Shown piece by piece: positions 50,595 through 63,554 of a stretch of DNA of 64,000 nucleotides (positions are counted from its first letter, which is position 1; every line of letters begins with the position of its first letter). The notes beneath the pieces are model-generated. The model was given only the letters and a program-made list of their open reading frames with translations. It had not been told where the DNA came from and ran no database searches. This DNA is from Chrysomallon squamiferum (lineage: Eukaryota; Mollusca; Gastropoda; Neomphalida; Peltospiridae). The stretch is from contig CM022670.1 of the NCBI GenBank assembly GCA_012295275.1, forward strand, positions 41,093,974-41,157,973, read 5' to 3'. Made by a program: the position numbers and the translations under genes.

Positions 50595-51565
50595 TCAAAA
50601 ATTAATTTTCAGACAATGAAACAAGTTGATTCTGTCATGGCCGATATTCTTATTGGAACCTGGTTGGCACTGTCAGCCATATTGTGCCTTAATCTCTTCA
50701 TAGCACTGTTGTCAAACACCTTTCAGTGGGTTTTGTTTGGCCTTGTTTGGCCTTGATCTGGTAACAGCTGAGTATGTTTTTGGTGTGCTGTTTAAATTTT
50801 GTATACTGGTGTGTTATTTTTATGTGTGTAAAATATTAATTATTTTGTTAAATTTATACAGTTACAGATGCAACAGTTTAAATATAGGACATAATGTTAC
50901 AGTTACACCTTGTTATGAAGAAATCATTTAAAATAGTTATCATTTTATTTTTAAGTCTGCTTGAGGATTTATTAACAGTATTTGGAAGTAACTCAAATTG
51001 ATTTTGTTTGATGTTTTATTGGTAAGAATAAATCTTTATTTAAAGATTATATTTAATGTTGATGATTATATTTTGAATTATTAAAAAGAAAATTCACCAG
51101 TGCAATAGTTAATCTTTTTTCAACAAAATATGTTTTATATATAAGTATATCACAACTTGAATATACAAGAATTAGAATGTTGACTGGATTTAATGTTGAT
51201 TGGATCTAATATCTAAACATAGTATGATTGATTCTGCAGTCTAATGATCCTCGGTCCATTGATATATATAGAGCTACAGCTCAGATAAATATAGTTTCCC
51301 TTATCTTATACTAATTAAGATATTTGTTATTTTCCTGCACAGAGTTTATGACAATGCTCAGGAACATGCTCTCATGCAGAAAGCTATCACAATTTTAAAT
51401 ATCTGGGAAGAATGTCAAAGGAACGACGTCACAAATTTCTTAAATATGTGCACAGTGAATGCAACCCCAAACGAGATCCATACGATGATGATGTGACAAC
51501 TAGTGGAGAGGGGAATCTTAAAAAATACACCATCCAAATGAAGGTACAGGTTTTGAAATATTTGT

Positions 51566-51616
<51 letters not shown>

Positions 51617-51789
51617 TTATAATAATGATGATGATATTATTGTTTTAGACTTCGATAATAATATTTATTATTACAATGATGATGTACTACTACTAATAAT
51701 ATTCATCCTTTTAAAGGAACAACTTAATGAGCTGTCAGAGGACATAAAAAAGACTTGAAGAGCAGTCTGAAAACTATCAAACGCCTACT

Positions 51790-52250
51790 CCAGAAACAGC
51801 ATGGTAGATAACAGAGATTGACTTATTTTTAAAATCATTATACATAGATAACAGAGATTGACTTATTTTTAATATTTTAACAGATTGACTTATTTTACAT
51901 TATAAATAGATAACACAGAGTTTGAACATTATAAATTAGATATAGATAACAACATAGATTGACTTATTTTTTTAATTATAAATAGATAACAAACTGACTT
52001 ATTATACATTATAAATAGATAACAAGACACTTATTTTAATTATAAATAGATTACAGAGATTGACTTATTTATAAATAGATAAATGTGACTGACTTATTTT
52101 TTTACATTATAAATAGAAAAAACAAATAGATGCATTCTGCATTATAAGTAGATAACCGAGATTGATTTATTTTATATTATCAATAGATAACTGAGATTTT
52201 ACATTATTATTTTTTTATATTATAAATAGATGAATAGGTAAAATGAATAG
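51790..52250. repeat. 35-base minisatellite in unit C, disordered
   Basis: It has the same unit as in A and B but with many small insertions and T/A-run differences. Confidence 0.8.
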
Positions 52251-53631
52251 GTAAAAAAAAAAAAACCACAAACTCATGAAGAATACAGAGATTCACAGGA
52301 ACCAGCAACATGTAAGAATGCAGTCAGCTACTGCAACCTGCTTTTAATTTGTAGACAATATTAGTTACTTTTAATTTTGATAACTACATGTAAGAATAGA
52401 GCATCCTTTTTTAATTTGTAGACAGTATTAGTTACTGTCATTCATATTTTGATAAGAACCATCAACAATTCAATAATATTAGTAACCTGTATTCTGTTTA
52501 TGATTTGTAAACAGTATTTTCTTTTGTTTATTTTTTGTATACAGTTCTTATCCATTACAACTGAATTTTCAGGACTGGTGCTTTCCCTGTTAGTCCATGA
52601 AATGAAGGGTCATCAGTATATAAATATATTTTCTTTCATTTAGTTGTATTTGATTTGTTGTTTTCTAGTTGTTGTTTTTTTACAGCCTTGCCACCGTTTG
52701 AAGTATCTACCATACATCAGACCACACCTCAGGTATTATTTTTATATACTACATCATCTTTAGATAGACACAAGTTGCTTTTCACATTTTTACTTAGATA
52801 TGTAAGAAATTAAGTTGAATTTATTTGTTCATTTTTTTTCTATACTTTGTATACATTTAGACACAGAATTTGTTATATTTTTATTTAAGTGTTATATATC
52901 CAGATGAAATTTCTCTAATTAAGTATCTCTACTGAAAACACTTTAACAGAGAGAATGTATATTTAAGTATGACATTTTGTAAGTCATTTTATCTATAAAA
53001 TGCAATTCCTCAGACCTGTGTTATTATTTTAAAACCGTTAATTTTCACAAGAATTATTGAACATTGTTACTTCTATTTAATTTTTATCAATCAAAGTCAT
53101 GTTTTCCTGTTCAGTTAATGAATTAATGATATTTTGTCTAAGATATTTATGAGACACGAGAGAAATAAAAACATTTACTATGATGTTTTTATAATGAAAT
53201 TGTTCTTCTTACTGCTGAATCTGCTTTTACTGATACTATTATCAGCACATATTTTTACCTTATAATATATTGTGGATTATTTGTTAGTATATTTGAAAAA
53301 TAACTCAGTACTCAGGACATACTGCAGAGCATTATTAAATGTAAAGTCATAATGTAAATATAATTACATTTAAGATTAAAATGTGTTTTTATAATAACAT
53401 TTCTTTACTTGTAAGTTATTCATTTTAGTGTAATTAAAGAAAAGATTTTTGCTAAGTAAATTTCAAATCAGACTAGAGCAAAAAGTATTACCTGTAATTA
53501 ACTGGAATAAAAAATAATTAATACTAAATAAATAAATAATAAAAGTAATAATGTTTACTGCAGTAATATAAATATGTGTCACTTTTTTTTATCTACAGCC
53601 ACTAGATCATATAGACACTACTGAGTGTTAA

Positions 53632-54596
53632 AAACTGATTTTTAAAGGCGAAAATTTCTACAAGTTCTACCAGTGATCAACAAACGTATCTAAAGGGACA
53701 TAATACTACATTTGAATGTGTTTTGTTATTTACTGCATTACAATATCTGCTATAAAATTTTTATACCTTTCTGTAAGAAAAAAAATTATATACACAATCT
53801 TTTAAGAACATTTTTTTTTTTGGAGTATCATAACATGATATATTATATTTATATAATGTTTTTCAGTAAGGCACTGTGTTTTTAATATGTAATCATATGC
53901 TCTGTTTAATATTTGTAATCTGTGTATACAAGGAATTGATTAGGGTTCAATCATGCATATGATGGGAAAATCTAATATTTCTCCAAGCTGACCTGTCCAA
54001 GCATCTAATAATTTTGTGGTATTAATGAAAAATTCAGTTACAAAAGGGCTTAGAATCCATTTTTACTTATGGACTGACTGATAATAATTAACCATTACTT
54101 CAACATAGTTAGTTGTAAAATCAATGACATTCAACAGTAAAGGACCAATGAATTGTTAAGAGAGTGCAAAAGAACTTCCATCCTTTTGAGTTTTGCTTTT
54201 CGTTATTGTTTTAAAAGTGATAAATGATATGTAAATTATTTTGCATCTAAACTCTTCAAATCTTGCTGTAATAATGGTTCACACTAAATGTATTCATCTG
54301 CTTGTTTCATCTCCTTGTTATTCTGTAGTACACTGTGCCAAATTCAGTTTTCAAGGTATATATACTTAATTTTAATGAATGAATATATGAACCTTTACAC
54401 CTTTCTTATTGATTAATGTTTATGTCCAACTATAAAGAAATGAAGAGGTGTGTCTGAAAGATTTCATAGTGTTTTATAACTTTTTTTAATCAATATTGTT
54501 TTTGGCATTTTATATTTTATATGTTCAAAATACACAATATATTTACATGTTCTGTGAAACTAAGGTAGACATGGTGAATTCAGTTTTATTGCTGAA
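53632..54596. other. 3' flank of unit C
   Basis: Nearly identical to the unit B flank; no gene seen. Confidence 0.5.
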
Positions 54597-56089
54597 TTCT
54601 GTTTGTCTTGCCCTAACAGAGAATAAGACAAACGAGTAGAAATATGGAATATCTCTTCTCTTTTTATAAATTAATAAATATTTGGTCTGAATACCTCTTA
54701 AGGCATTTAAGTATGGATACGGTGTTTGACATGTTTTTTATTATTATTATTATTATGACTGTCTGAGAGAAATTCTGCTGATACTATTCTTGAACTAAGT
54801 CTGGTAGCAAGTTTTCATTTGTGTCAAGATCCAAAATAATCCCAAAGACATCAAGAATATTTATCCTGTAAGAAACTGTTGTCTTATCACTGCCTTTATT
54901 GAGGGATATGTTCAATTTTAGAATTTTGTTTTGTTAATTTGCATTACATATTTTGTTTATTAATTAATTTGTAGTATTTTACCAAATTTTCTTTTAAAAT
55001 ATGTTTTGATACCAATTTTTACAGTAAAATAAAATATGTCGTGTGTATTGATTTATTTTATAATTATATGAACGATAAAACAATTTAATATAACGTGATG
55101 CATAACCTGAGCATGTGACTGTTAACACATTTATTTATTAAGGTGTTTGAGATATGTTTATTATTATTATTATGACTGTCTGAGAGAAATTCTGCTGATA
55201 GTATTCTTGAACTAAGTCTGGTAGCAAGTTTTCGTTTGTGTCAAGATCCAAAATAATCCCAAAGACATCAAGAATATTTATCCTGTAAGAAACTGTTGTC
55301 TTATCACTGCCTTTATTGAGGGATATGTTCAATTTTAGAATTTTGTTTTGTAAATTTGCATTACATATTTTGTTTATTAATTAATTTGTAGTATTTTACC
55401 AAATTTTCTTTTAAAATATGTTTTGATACCAATTTTTACAGTAAAATAAAATATGTCGTGTGTATTGATTTATTTTATAATTATATGAACGATAAAACAA
55501 TTTAATATAACGTGATGCATAACCTGAGCATGTGACTGTTAACACATTTATTTATTAAGGTGTTTGAGATATGTTTATTATTATTATTATGACTGTCTGA
55601 GAGAAATTCAGCTGATACTATTCTTGAACTAAGTCTGGTAGCAAGTTTTCATTTGTGCCAACATCCAAAATAATCCCAAAGACATCAAGAATATTTATCC
55701 TAATTTGTCATTTCCTGTAAGAAATTGTTGTTTTGTCACTGCCTTTATTTAATGGTATGTTCAATATTGCAATTTAATTTTGTTATTAATTTATTTGTAT
55801 TTTTATCAAATTTTATTTTTTGTAAATATGTTTTGATACAAATTTTTATAATATAATAAAATATGTAGAGTATATACATTTATTTTATAATTATATGAAC
55901 TATAAGATTTTTAAATTTATGTGATGCATAACCTTAGCCTATGACTTTTAATACATTTATTTCATATGTGCATATCTTTTATGTTCTTAAATTGTACAAC
56001 TTAAAGCTACAATTTAAAGCAGAAGAGGTATCTCCATATATCAGACGGTTTGAGTTTTATTCTCTGTTAATGCAAAACAAACAAAATAG
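54597..56089. mobile_element. Foldback/MITE-like element, unit 3 copy, internal segment tripled
   Basis: Inverted ends as in units 1 and 2. The internal segment of about 420 bases starts at 54721, 55142 and 55559. The first two are almost identical to each other, pointing to a very recent extra duplication. Confidence 0.75.
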
Positions 56090-56127
56090 CTGGGTGTAAC
56101 TGTCATTTGATATAAATATGCTTGTGT

Positions 56128-56158
<31 letters not shown>

Positions 56159-56620
56159 ACACACACATGAACAAAATACTACTAAAAACATTTTATATTT
56201 GTTTTTTACTAGATTTTATTATTTTAAATTAAATTAATCCATTGGTTCTAATGAAAGTTTTATTTATATGTCAATTTTCAATGAAAGAAATAATTGGTTT
56301 GCAGTTTGTTTGATTAATTATGACATTGCTTGAGTGTTTTCTTCTTTTTTTTTATGATTTACTTAGTTCCTTTAAAAACTTGGATTATTTTATTTTATAT
56401 TTAAATATTTCAGTCTAATGTACCAATTACTTACCTCCATAACCTAGAGAATGACAAGTTTGAGAATTATTTTTGATACTGGTTTAAATCTGTGTCTGAC
56501 ATGTATACAAGAGCTAATAGCATGATTAAAAATGATTGAAAATCATGTTTTGTTATTGATATTCAGTTCTTATTTACTTTGTATGACCACCAAAAAACAA
56601 CAAAAGACAAAATATATATA

Positions 56621-57321
56621 CATTGGTACCTTGACTTACGAGTTTAATTCGTTTAACTCAATTTGCTCGTATATGAGTTCAATTATTCCAACAGAAATCC
56701 ATTAATCCGTTCCAGCCAATTTGTTTTGTTGCTTTTTTAATTTTGTTATTGGTTTTTTGGCAGGGGTTTTTTTGTGGGGGTTTTGTTTAATTTTTTTTTT
56801 TTAATTTTTTTTGTAACGTCTTTTTAAATAAGAAAAATGTGTTTATAAATGTCAAATATTGTATAAATTTTAAAAAATGTAAAGAAATAAATTGGTTTTG
56901 TAAAGTGTGTTTATCTTGGCGATCAGTCAAATTATTGTAACGCATTTGGCTGAGTTAAAGCCTTTATCGACTCTTCCTGCGTCAGTTTGGTGCATATCGT
57001 AGAAGTACTACGCTCGTACTGCTTAGCTAAGTCAACGATACGCACACCTCGCTCGTGTTTTTTATGATTTCATGCTTTAATTCAATGGACATCATCAGCT
57101 TCCTCTTCTAGCACTGTCCTTTGCACTCGCTTTCCTATTTCTGGTCAGAAAATGGAAATTTGTCAAAATACTGCACAAAACGGGAGCACAACACATCAGA
57201 GATACTGCAATGGCAAGCTAACCATGTGATGTAAAGGATGCTGAAGCTCGCTCGCAACTCAAAGCAAAAATTGATCAGGCGACTCCTCGTAACTCAGATA
57301 ACTCGTGGTCTAGCTACAATG
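56621..57321 (-). mobile_element. Tigger-type transposon remnant, unit 3 copy
   Basis: The left end CATTGGTACCTTGACTTACG and right end match the 41194 copy over their whole length, with the same minus-strand helix-turn-helix fragment near 56990-57140. Non-autonomous. Confidence 0.78.
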
Positions 57322-58528
57322 TCCAAAAACATTAACTGAATGGAATGTGTTGAAATAACTAGAAAGTGATTTACAAGTGAAACTTGTCAAAATGAAAATA
57401 AAGTAATTTTCACTCTTTCTCAAATAAAGAAAAAACAAAACAATAACAACAACATCAATAATAATAATGAAAAAAAAAAAAAAAAAAAAAAATTAAAAAT
57501 ATATTGAGAAAATTATTTTAAAAGTAAACTCAGTTTGTCAGTATTAACTTTTTATTTTCATCACAAAAATCAGCAACAAATATTTCTGACCATCTGCCTG
57601 GATTTTCTTTTCAAACAAGTTGGTAAAATTCATGACTTACTGAAACAATCCCAAATTCCATACATGCTTATCAATATTTTTTTTTTTTTTTTTTTTGAAA
57701 CAAACATCTTTGAGGGTAAAAAATAACAACAACAACAAAAAACAAAAACAAAAACAAACCATAATTGGATGCAATAAATTCTATAAAAAAAATAAAAAAT
57801 AAAAAAAATGTGTGACATTAAATTCACACAAAATCTAATTCTGCATCTGACATCATCAAGTATCCACGTTTGAGCCAATTCTCTGCATTATAATTACTAT
57901 ACTTTTATCAGAATATATTGTTATTTGATATCATGGTGTATAAATTGGGCAGAGGAAATAAAAATATAATCGAAATCGAACTTGTGTAGCCACATATATA
58001 TTGCGAGTTTTTGTTTGTTTCACGTTAGTATGTGTAATTCTTTAACATTCTTATCTTTTTAATGCGGTATGGGTTTTAACGCAGAACATGCGAGTTCCAT
58101 AGAAACAGAATGGTGTGGTCATGGTCTAATTGTTTAACCGTGTTTTGACTTTAAGCAGACGGCCATAATAAGATAATTGTATAATTTATCAATCAAGTGT
58201 GCTTGTGGTTTCGGTTTTGACGCAGATAAGCAACAATCTTGCGTTGTGCAGAAATAACGATGGTTTTCTTGTTATTGACGGAGACTGAATGTAATATATA
58301 TACCTGATTAAAATATAAACATTAAATTCAATATACATTGCAAGTTTTTCTTTGTTTCTGGTTAGTATGTGTAATACTGTAACCTTCTTAGCTTTTTAAT
58401 GCGGTATAGGTTTTGACGCAGAACGTGCCAGTTCCATAAAAACAGACTGATGTGGTCGTGGTCTAATTGTTTAATCGTGTTTTGACTGAAAAAAAAAAAA
58501 ATTAAAGGCCAATCAAATATAAAAACTG
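57322..58528. other. Intergenic upstream of unit D, with R2-R1-R2 repeats
   Basis: No gene seen. R2 blocks lie near 57995-58158 and 58340-58488, with an R1 block between them (58190-58336), as described before unit B. A-rich and T-rich tracts are frequent. Confidence 0.55.
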
Positions 58529-58683
58529 CTACATTTTAAACTGCATTTGTTTATTTGTAAGCAGGTGCTCGTTGTTACAGGTAAGCAATGTGTCCAACAT
58601 GGCGTCTGCTTCAACTGTGTCTGACGTCTGCCTGTAAACTAAAGTAATGCTGATGAACAAACAGCTGTAAAATATAAAACCAG
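58529..58683 (+). promoter_or_regulatory. Promoter and 5' noncoding exon of unit D, with altered CCAAT pair
   Basis: Homologous to the blocks before A and B. The inverted CCAAT pair has decayed (TTACAGGTAAGCAAT) and the ATGGCG element reads CCAACATGGCG (58594-58604). The 12-codon upstream ORF persists as MASASTVSDVCL (58599-58637). The donor is CAG|GTTGT at 58683/58684; the acceptor GTAG ends at 59054, directly before ATGAAAATGG. Confidence 0.48.
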
Positions 58684-59060
58684 GTTGTCTGTTTTTACAT
58701 ATCGCTTCAATTACATTATTCACTATAAACCTTCAGTTTGTAAAATATTCTAAAATGGTTTTAATTTCGATCCTAAATGTAAAGAGCTATTGGTAACAAT
58801 ACAAAACAAATGCTTAGGCAAGGAAAACGGAAGTTAAATTTTCAAATAATTTTAATAATCAACGAAAGAATTATACTTATTTTTTTTTCTTTCTTAAAAT
58901 GATAAAATAAAAATATAATTAAGTTTTAATGAATACTCCAGTGCATGCGGTAATTAAACTACGGGGAATCCAATTTTATGTGTGTAGGCTATGTATGTGT
59001 GAGGTATCAATACTGAAGCACACTTTTAAATTTTTTATTTTATTTTCACTGTAGATGAAA

Positions 59061-62000
59061 ATGGCTGAAATAGACAATAAAAAGAAGATAAAGAAAAGAT
59101 CTAAAATATCACCAACCGAGGAAGTTAGTAACACAAGAGGAAAAGAAAATCAAGGAATTGCTTTGGATAATCTCAATCATGTTGGGTGAGAAACATATAT
59201 TAACTAAAATATGAAATAAGCAATGTGACTATAATGTCTGTTGTATTAGAAAGAAAGACAATTGTTTTGACTTGGTTTTTGTTTTTGAGCTACCATCAAT
59301 GAAATTAGAAAGTTACAACTAATTCTTTTAAATTAACTTTATTTTTATTTTTTAAATTATAATATTATATATGATTAATCATTTTTATTTATTAATTTAT
59401 TTATTTATTATTTTTACAAATAGATGAAAAAAATTCCTTTTATTAAATAACAGGTACATTTACTACAGTTTACAACATTCACTGGTAACAGATTGTTTTC
59501 TTTCACAATCAATTTTTAAATTATTTTAAAGCAAATAACCAAAATTCTTCCCCAATCAACAAAGATCATAATTTAAGAACAAATCTGAATCACAAAATTA
59601 TTCTAGCAGTTTGATTTCAGTTTTTCTTTCATTCACATTATTTTGGCAGTGATTTCAAAGATGTTATTAATTTCAGACAGGAACCCTTCTGTGTGACCAA
59701 AAGAAGAATGCAAAAACAAACAAGTATAGTTAATCGGATGTTTATTTTTTTTTTTCATTATTGAACTAATTTTTTTTCTTTTTGCTTATTTAACCCTTTT
59801 TCTGTGTGTGTGTGTGTGTGTGTCTTGTTGTTTTTTTGAATTGAGATTTGTCATTCTAGACTTGTATATGATTAACTAATTTACACAGAAATAATTATTC
59901 ACATCAAAAGAAAAATCCTGAAATGCCTACTCAGTGTGTATAAATATAAAAACAGTAGACCAATATGTTTAGTCCATAAGTTTGCCTTCATTCAACTTAC
60001 TTATCTATATTCACGTACACATAATGTAATCTTAATGCATTTAGAAAGTCACTTGTATATATTAAAATGATTAGAGCTAAAAGGTTGAATATTAATTATA
60101 AGTTGACTAACATCATACAGATGGTAGAAGAAACAAATTTCTGTTGTGTTAATAGCTGTACAAGTTAAAAATTAACATTGTTGATCATCCCATTTTTCAT
60201 TCTTGTTACTGAGATTTATTTTATGTTATAAAAAAGTCAAATGTGACATTAGTATCAGTATTTTGAAGTCAAAACATGATTTTAAACTGCATTATCTGTG
60301 CCAATAGATGTCAATGGCTTCATTCTAAAAATTATTTATCATTATTATTTTGTTTTATTTTTATTACTATTTATTTTTTTCTCATAAATTATTAAAAAAT
60401 TAGTTTATTTCCTGATCAGGTATTTATTTAAGTTTTGTTTGTGTTTTATGTTTTAAGGTTTCATTAAACGTAAGTTCAGTAAGTTGTCTTTTGGTAGCAT
60501 GTTTACTCATTTTTCCATATTGTAGAATATCAGAGGTAATGTCAGGGGTTTAGTTAAATACTGTTAGCATTACTATACTGTTTCCGTAATTGTTTCCAAA
60601 TGCATTAAGTCACGTTTTTTACTTAAGTTACACTGTGGATTACTGTTGTTTACTAACAACTAATTAACAACCACAATCTGAATTTTTATCACATTTTAAA
60701 ATCTGTTAATCACTGGTATTGTAGTAAATGGAAAAAAAATAAATACACTAATAATAATAAATGAATAAATAAATAATTATAACATAAGAAAAATCTTTAT
60801 GAAATTAATTTAGTATAGTTCTTATATGTAACTACTCTAAAGGTTATATTATTTAATGATGATGATGATGATTGTGTTGTCTTACAGCATAGCCTGATAA
60901 CACAGAAATATTTCTTTGAATTATCTTTTAATACTTAAATATATGTTTAAAAACTGTATTGTATGTCTGTCACAATTTTTATTCCTTTGCAAATTTCAAT
61001 TTATTTATTTATTCTATTTTTATTTATTTATTTATTTTATATCTTACAATATTTCATCTTATGATTTTATATGTGGATTAATAATAATAATAATAATAAT
61101 AATAATGATAATAATAATAGTAGTATAACAACAAAAATAATTTCAATTTCATAATCAGCTATGTTTTAATTTACCTTTTATTATTGTTTTTATATTTTTT
61201 CATATGTTTATCAATTAATTCACGGACTCACATTTTATTTCAGATAAATTAGAACAAAACTAAAAAATATGCAGAGTTTTTCATTTCGATTTTTATCTGA
61301 TATCTGAAGATTATCTAATTTCACTTAAAAATAACTTTGTTTTATTCATCTCGCTATCTTCATTTTCAGTAAATATTTTCACTTCTTCAATTAAACAAAT
61401 CATTTTTAACAGACACTATCTCATTGTCAAGAATAATATGTAAATGTGTTATTCCTAAATGAATAATATAGAAATATTATTTATTTTTCACTAATACCAT
61501 GTGTAAGGTTTTGTTTTTGTTTTGTTAAACAAGCCACTAAAATTAGTTTGTTAAATAGGTTTTCTTTTCTAAAACTGTAAAGTGGCAAAATGGTTCTAAC
61601 GTTTATTAAATATTTAAGATAGATAAATTCAGGTTTCCTTATTGTTCTCTGAATTATCTATAGAATAACTAATTATATACCATTATCTGCATTATATATT
61701 ATTAAATTTGCTTCTTTCATTATACAATAAATATTTAAATATATAATTCAATATACAAACACAGAAAGCAAAATATATGTAGTAAGAAATCATAATTATC
61801 ACTGTTGTATTTACTAAATTGCTAAAACTTTGAAGTGGCAAAATGGTTCTAACATTTATTAAATATTCACTATTGTATTTACTAAACTGGTCAGAATAAA
61901 ATAAAAATATCAAAGAATTTGTTTTCTTTTATTTCCACAAATGATAGTTGTACTAAAATATGAATATGAACATCAGAAAGACAGAGAGACAACAGGTCAG

Positions 62001-63361
62001 TTAGGACTGGATGACATCCACCCAGACTTTGTGAGTACCCAGGCAGAGAATAAAGCTGCATCATCAAAGAGTTGTGCAAATCAAGAATTAATGGACTATT
62101 TTGCCCGTCTTGGCCAATCTATTGAGGAAAATGAGACAATAGATCTGAATTTTGTTGAAACTCTGCTGCATGGTGGAGCAAACATAAACTGTACTGACAA
62201 ACATGGACAGACAATTTTACATGACGTAAGTGTAACAGAAATTTATAGGCTATTATTTTAGTCTTGAGTGCATTGTCCAAGAGGTTTTTTAGTATTAGAG
62301 ACTTTCAATTGAGTTTTCATGGGTCACTAGATCTATAAATCTTGATGACCCATATTTTCTGTTTATCATAAACTAATGATCTGTAAGCGGCCTTCCTTAG
62401 AATTAAAACTTGTTTATTTACTATTGTCTAGTTAATATTTTTGAACTGTATTTGACTTTAATTATATTTAGGTTGCTCGAACATGGCATGTAGATGTTGC
62501 CAGATTTCTTATTGAACATGGAGCCAATGTCAATGCTGCTGACTTCTATGGCAGAACTCCACTCCATGTTGCAGCAGCAGTAGACTATGCAGACATGGTC
62601 AACCTACTCATTGACAACAAAGGTGTGTTATTGTTTTTCTTATTTATTAAGTATCTTCTGTCTCAAGGGTAGATTGGTCTGTTTATAGCTGAAATATATA
62701 AATCACTTTAGTGATTTGAAGACATTTATTTTCCCATAGTGACAGACATGGCTAGGGAATTATATAAAAATTAATTAAAACATTTAAGAACTCAGATAAA
62801 TCAAGTAAAATCTGATTTCATTCAGTGATTCCTTTTAAACCACCAAAACTATGTGAGCTATTTCTGGATAAAAGAAGTGTGTTTGAGATGTGCTGATTTT
62901 AAGTAATATGTTTTATATATAGTAGTAAATTATATGTGTTTATAAACAATTAGCTTTGTTGTCTGTTTCAGCTGACAAGGAAGCTCTGACAATGAAGGGA
63001 GAAGATCAGACTCCTGTCTATTATGCAGCTAAATCTGATTCCTGCAAGTCTTTGAAAGCTCTCATTAAAAGAGGATGTGAGTTCAAATTAATCCGAGATG
63101 GCAAAGGTAGAACACCCATTCATGCTGCTGCTCAGCTAGGTAAATTTCAGATTTAGAAATTCTAATATTTGTTGTTAATATTTATCTGTATGAAGCTGAT
63201 ATGTTCATAATTAATCATTTTACACATTGCTTTTAGTAGACATTTTTCCTCTTTAATACAAGATAAAAATTAGTTTTTTTTAATTTAATCAATTTCTTTT
63301 AAACAATTTATTTACTGTTTTTAAAAAAAATGGTCTTTTTAATTGGAACTTTTGTGATTAC

Positions 63362-63394
<33 letters not shown>

Positions 63395-63401
63395 GATTAT
63401 A

Positions 63402-63457
<56 letters not shown>

Positions 63458-63519
63458 TGTTTTTATTATCATTAAATAATAATATTTGTTTTATATTTTT
63501 ATTTCTAGGTATGTGACTA

Positions 63520-63554
<35 letters not shown>

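Larger units (their letters stand above)
44653..53631 (+). pseudogene. Channel unit C: decayed TRP-like channel copy
   Basis: Exons seen: 44653-44930 and 45177-45327 (ankyrin), then 47157-47289, 48045-48122, 48762-48901, 49193-49368, 49699-49782, 50139-50284, 50613-50728, 51343-51543, 51717 onward, tail exons near 52260 and 52687, and 53599-53631. Exons 1-2 and 5-9 are missing. At 45535 intron 4 runs directly into the last bases of exon 9. The exon 16 donor is destroyed (CAGTGGGTTTT in place of CAGCGGTAGG). Exon 17 has a one-base deletion. Exon 18 has a two-base insertion leading to TGA at 51756-51758. Several lesions are homopolymer-like and could be assembly errors, but the two multi-exon deletions are not. 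It cannot make a channel with a normal ankyrin domain. Confidence 0.82.
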
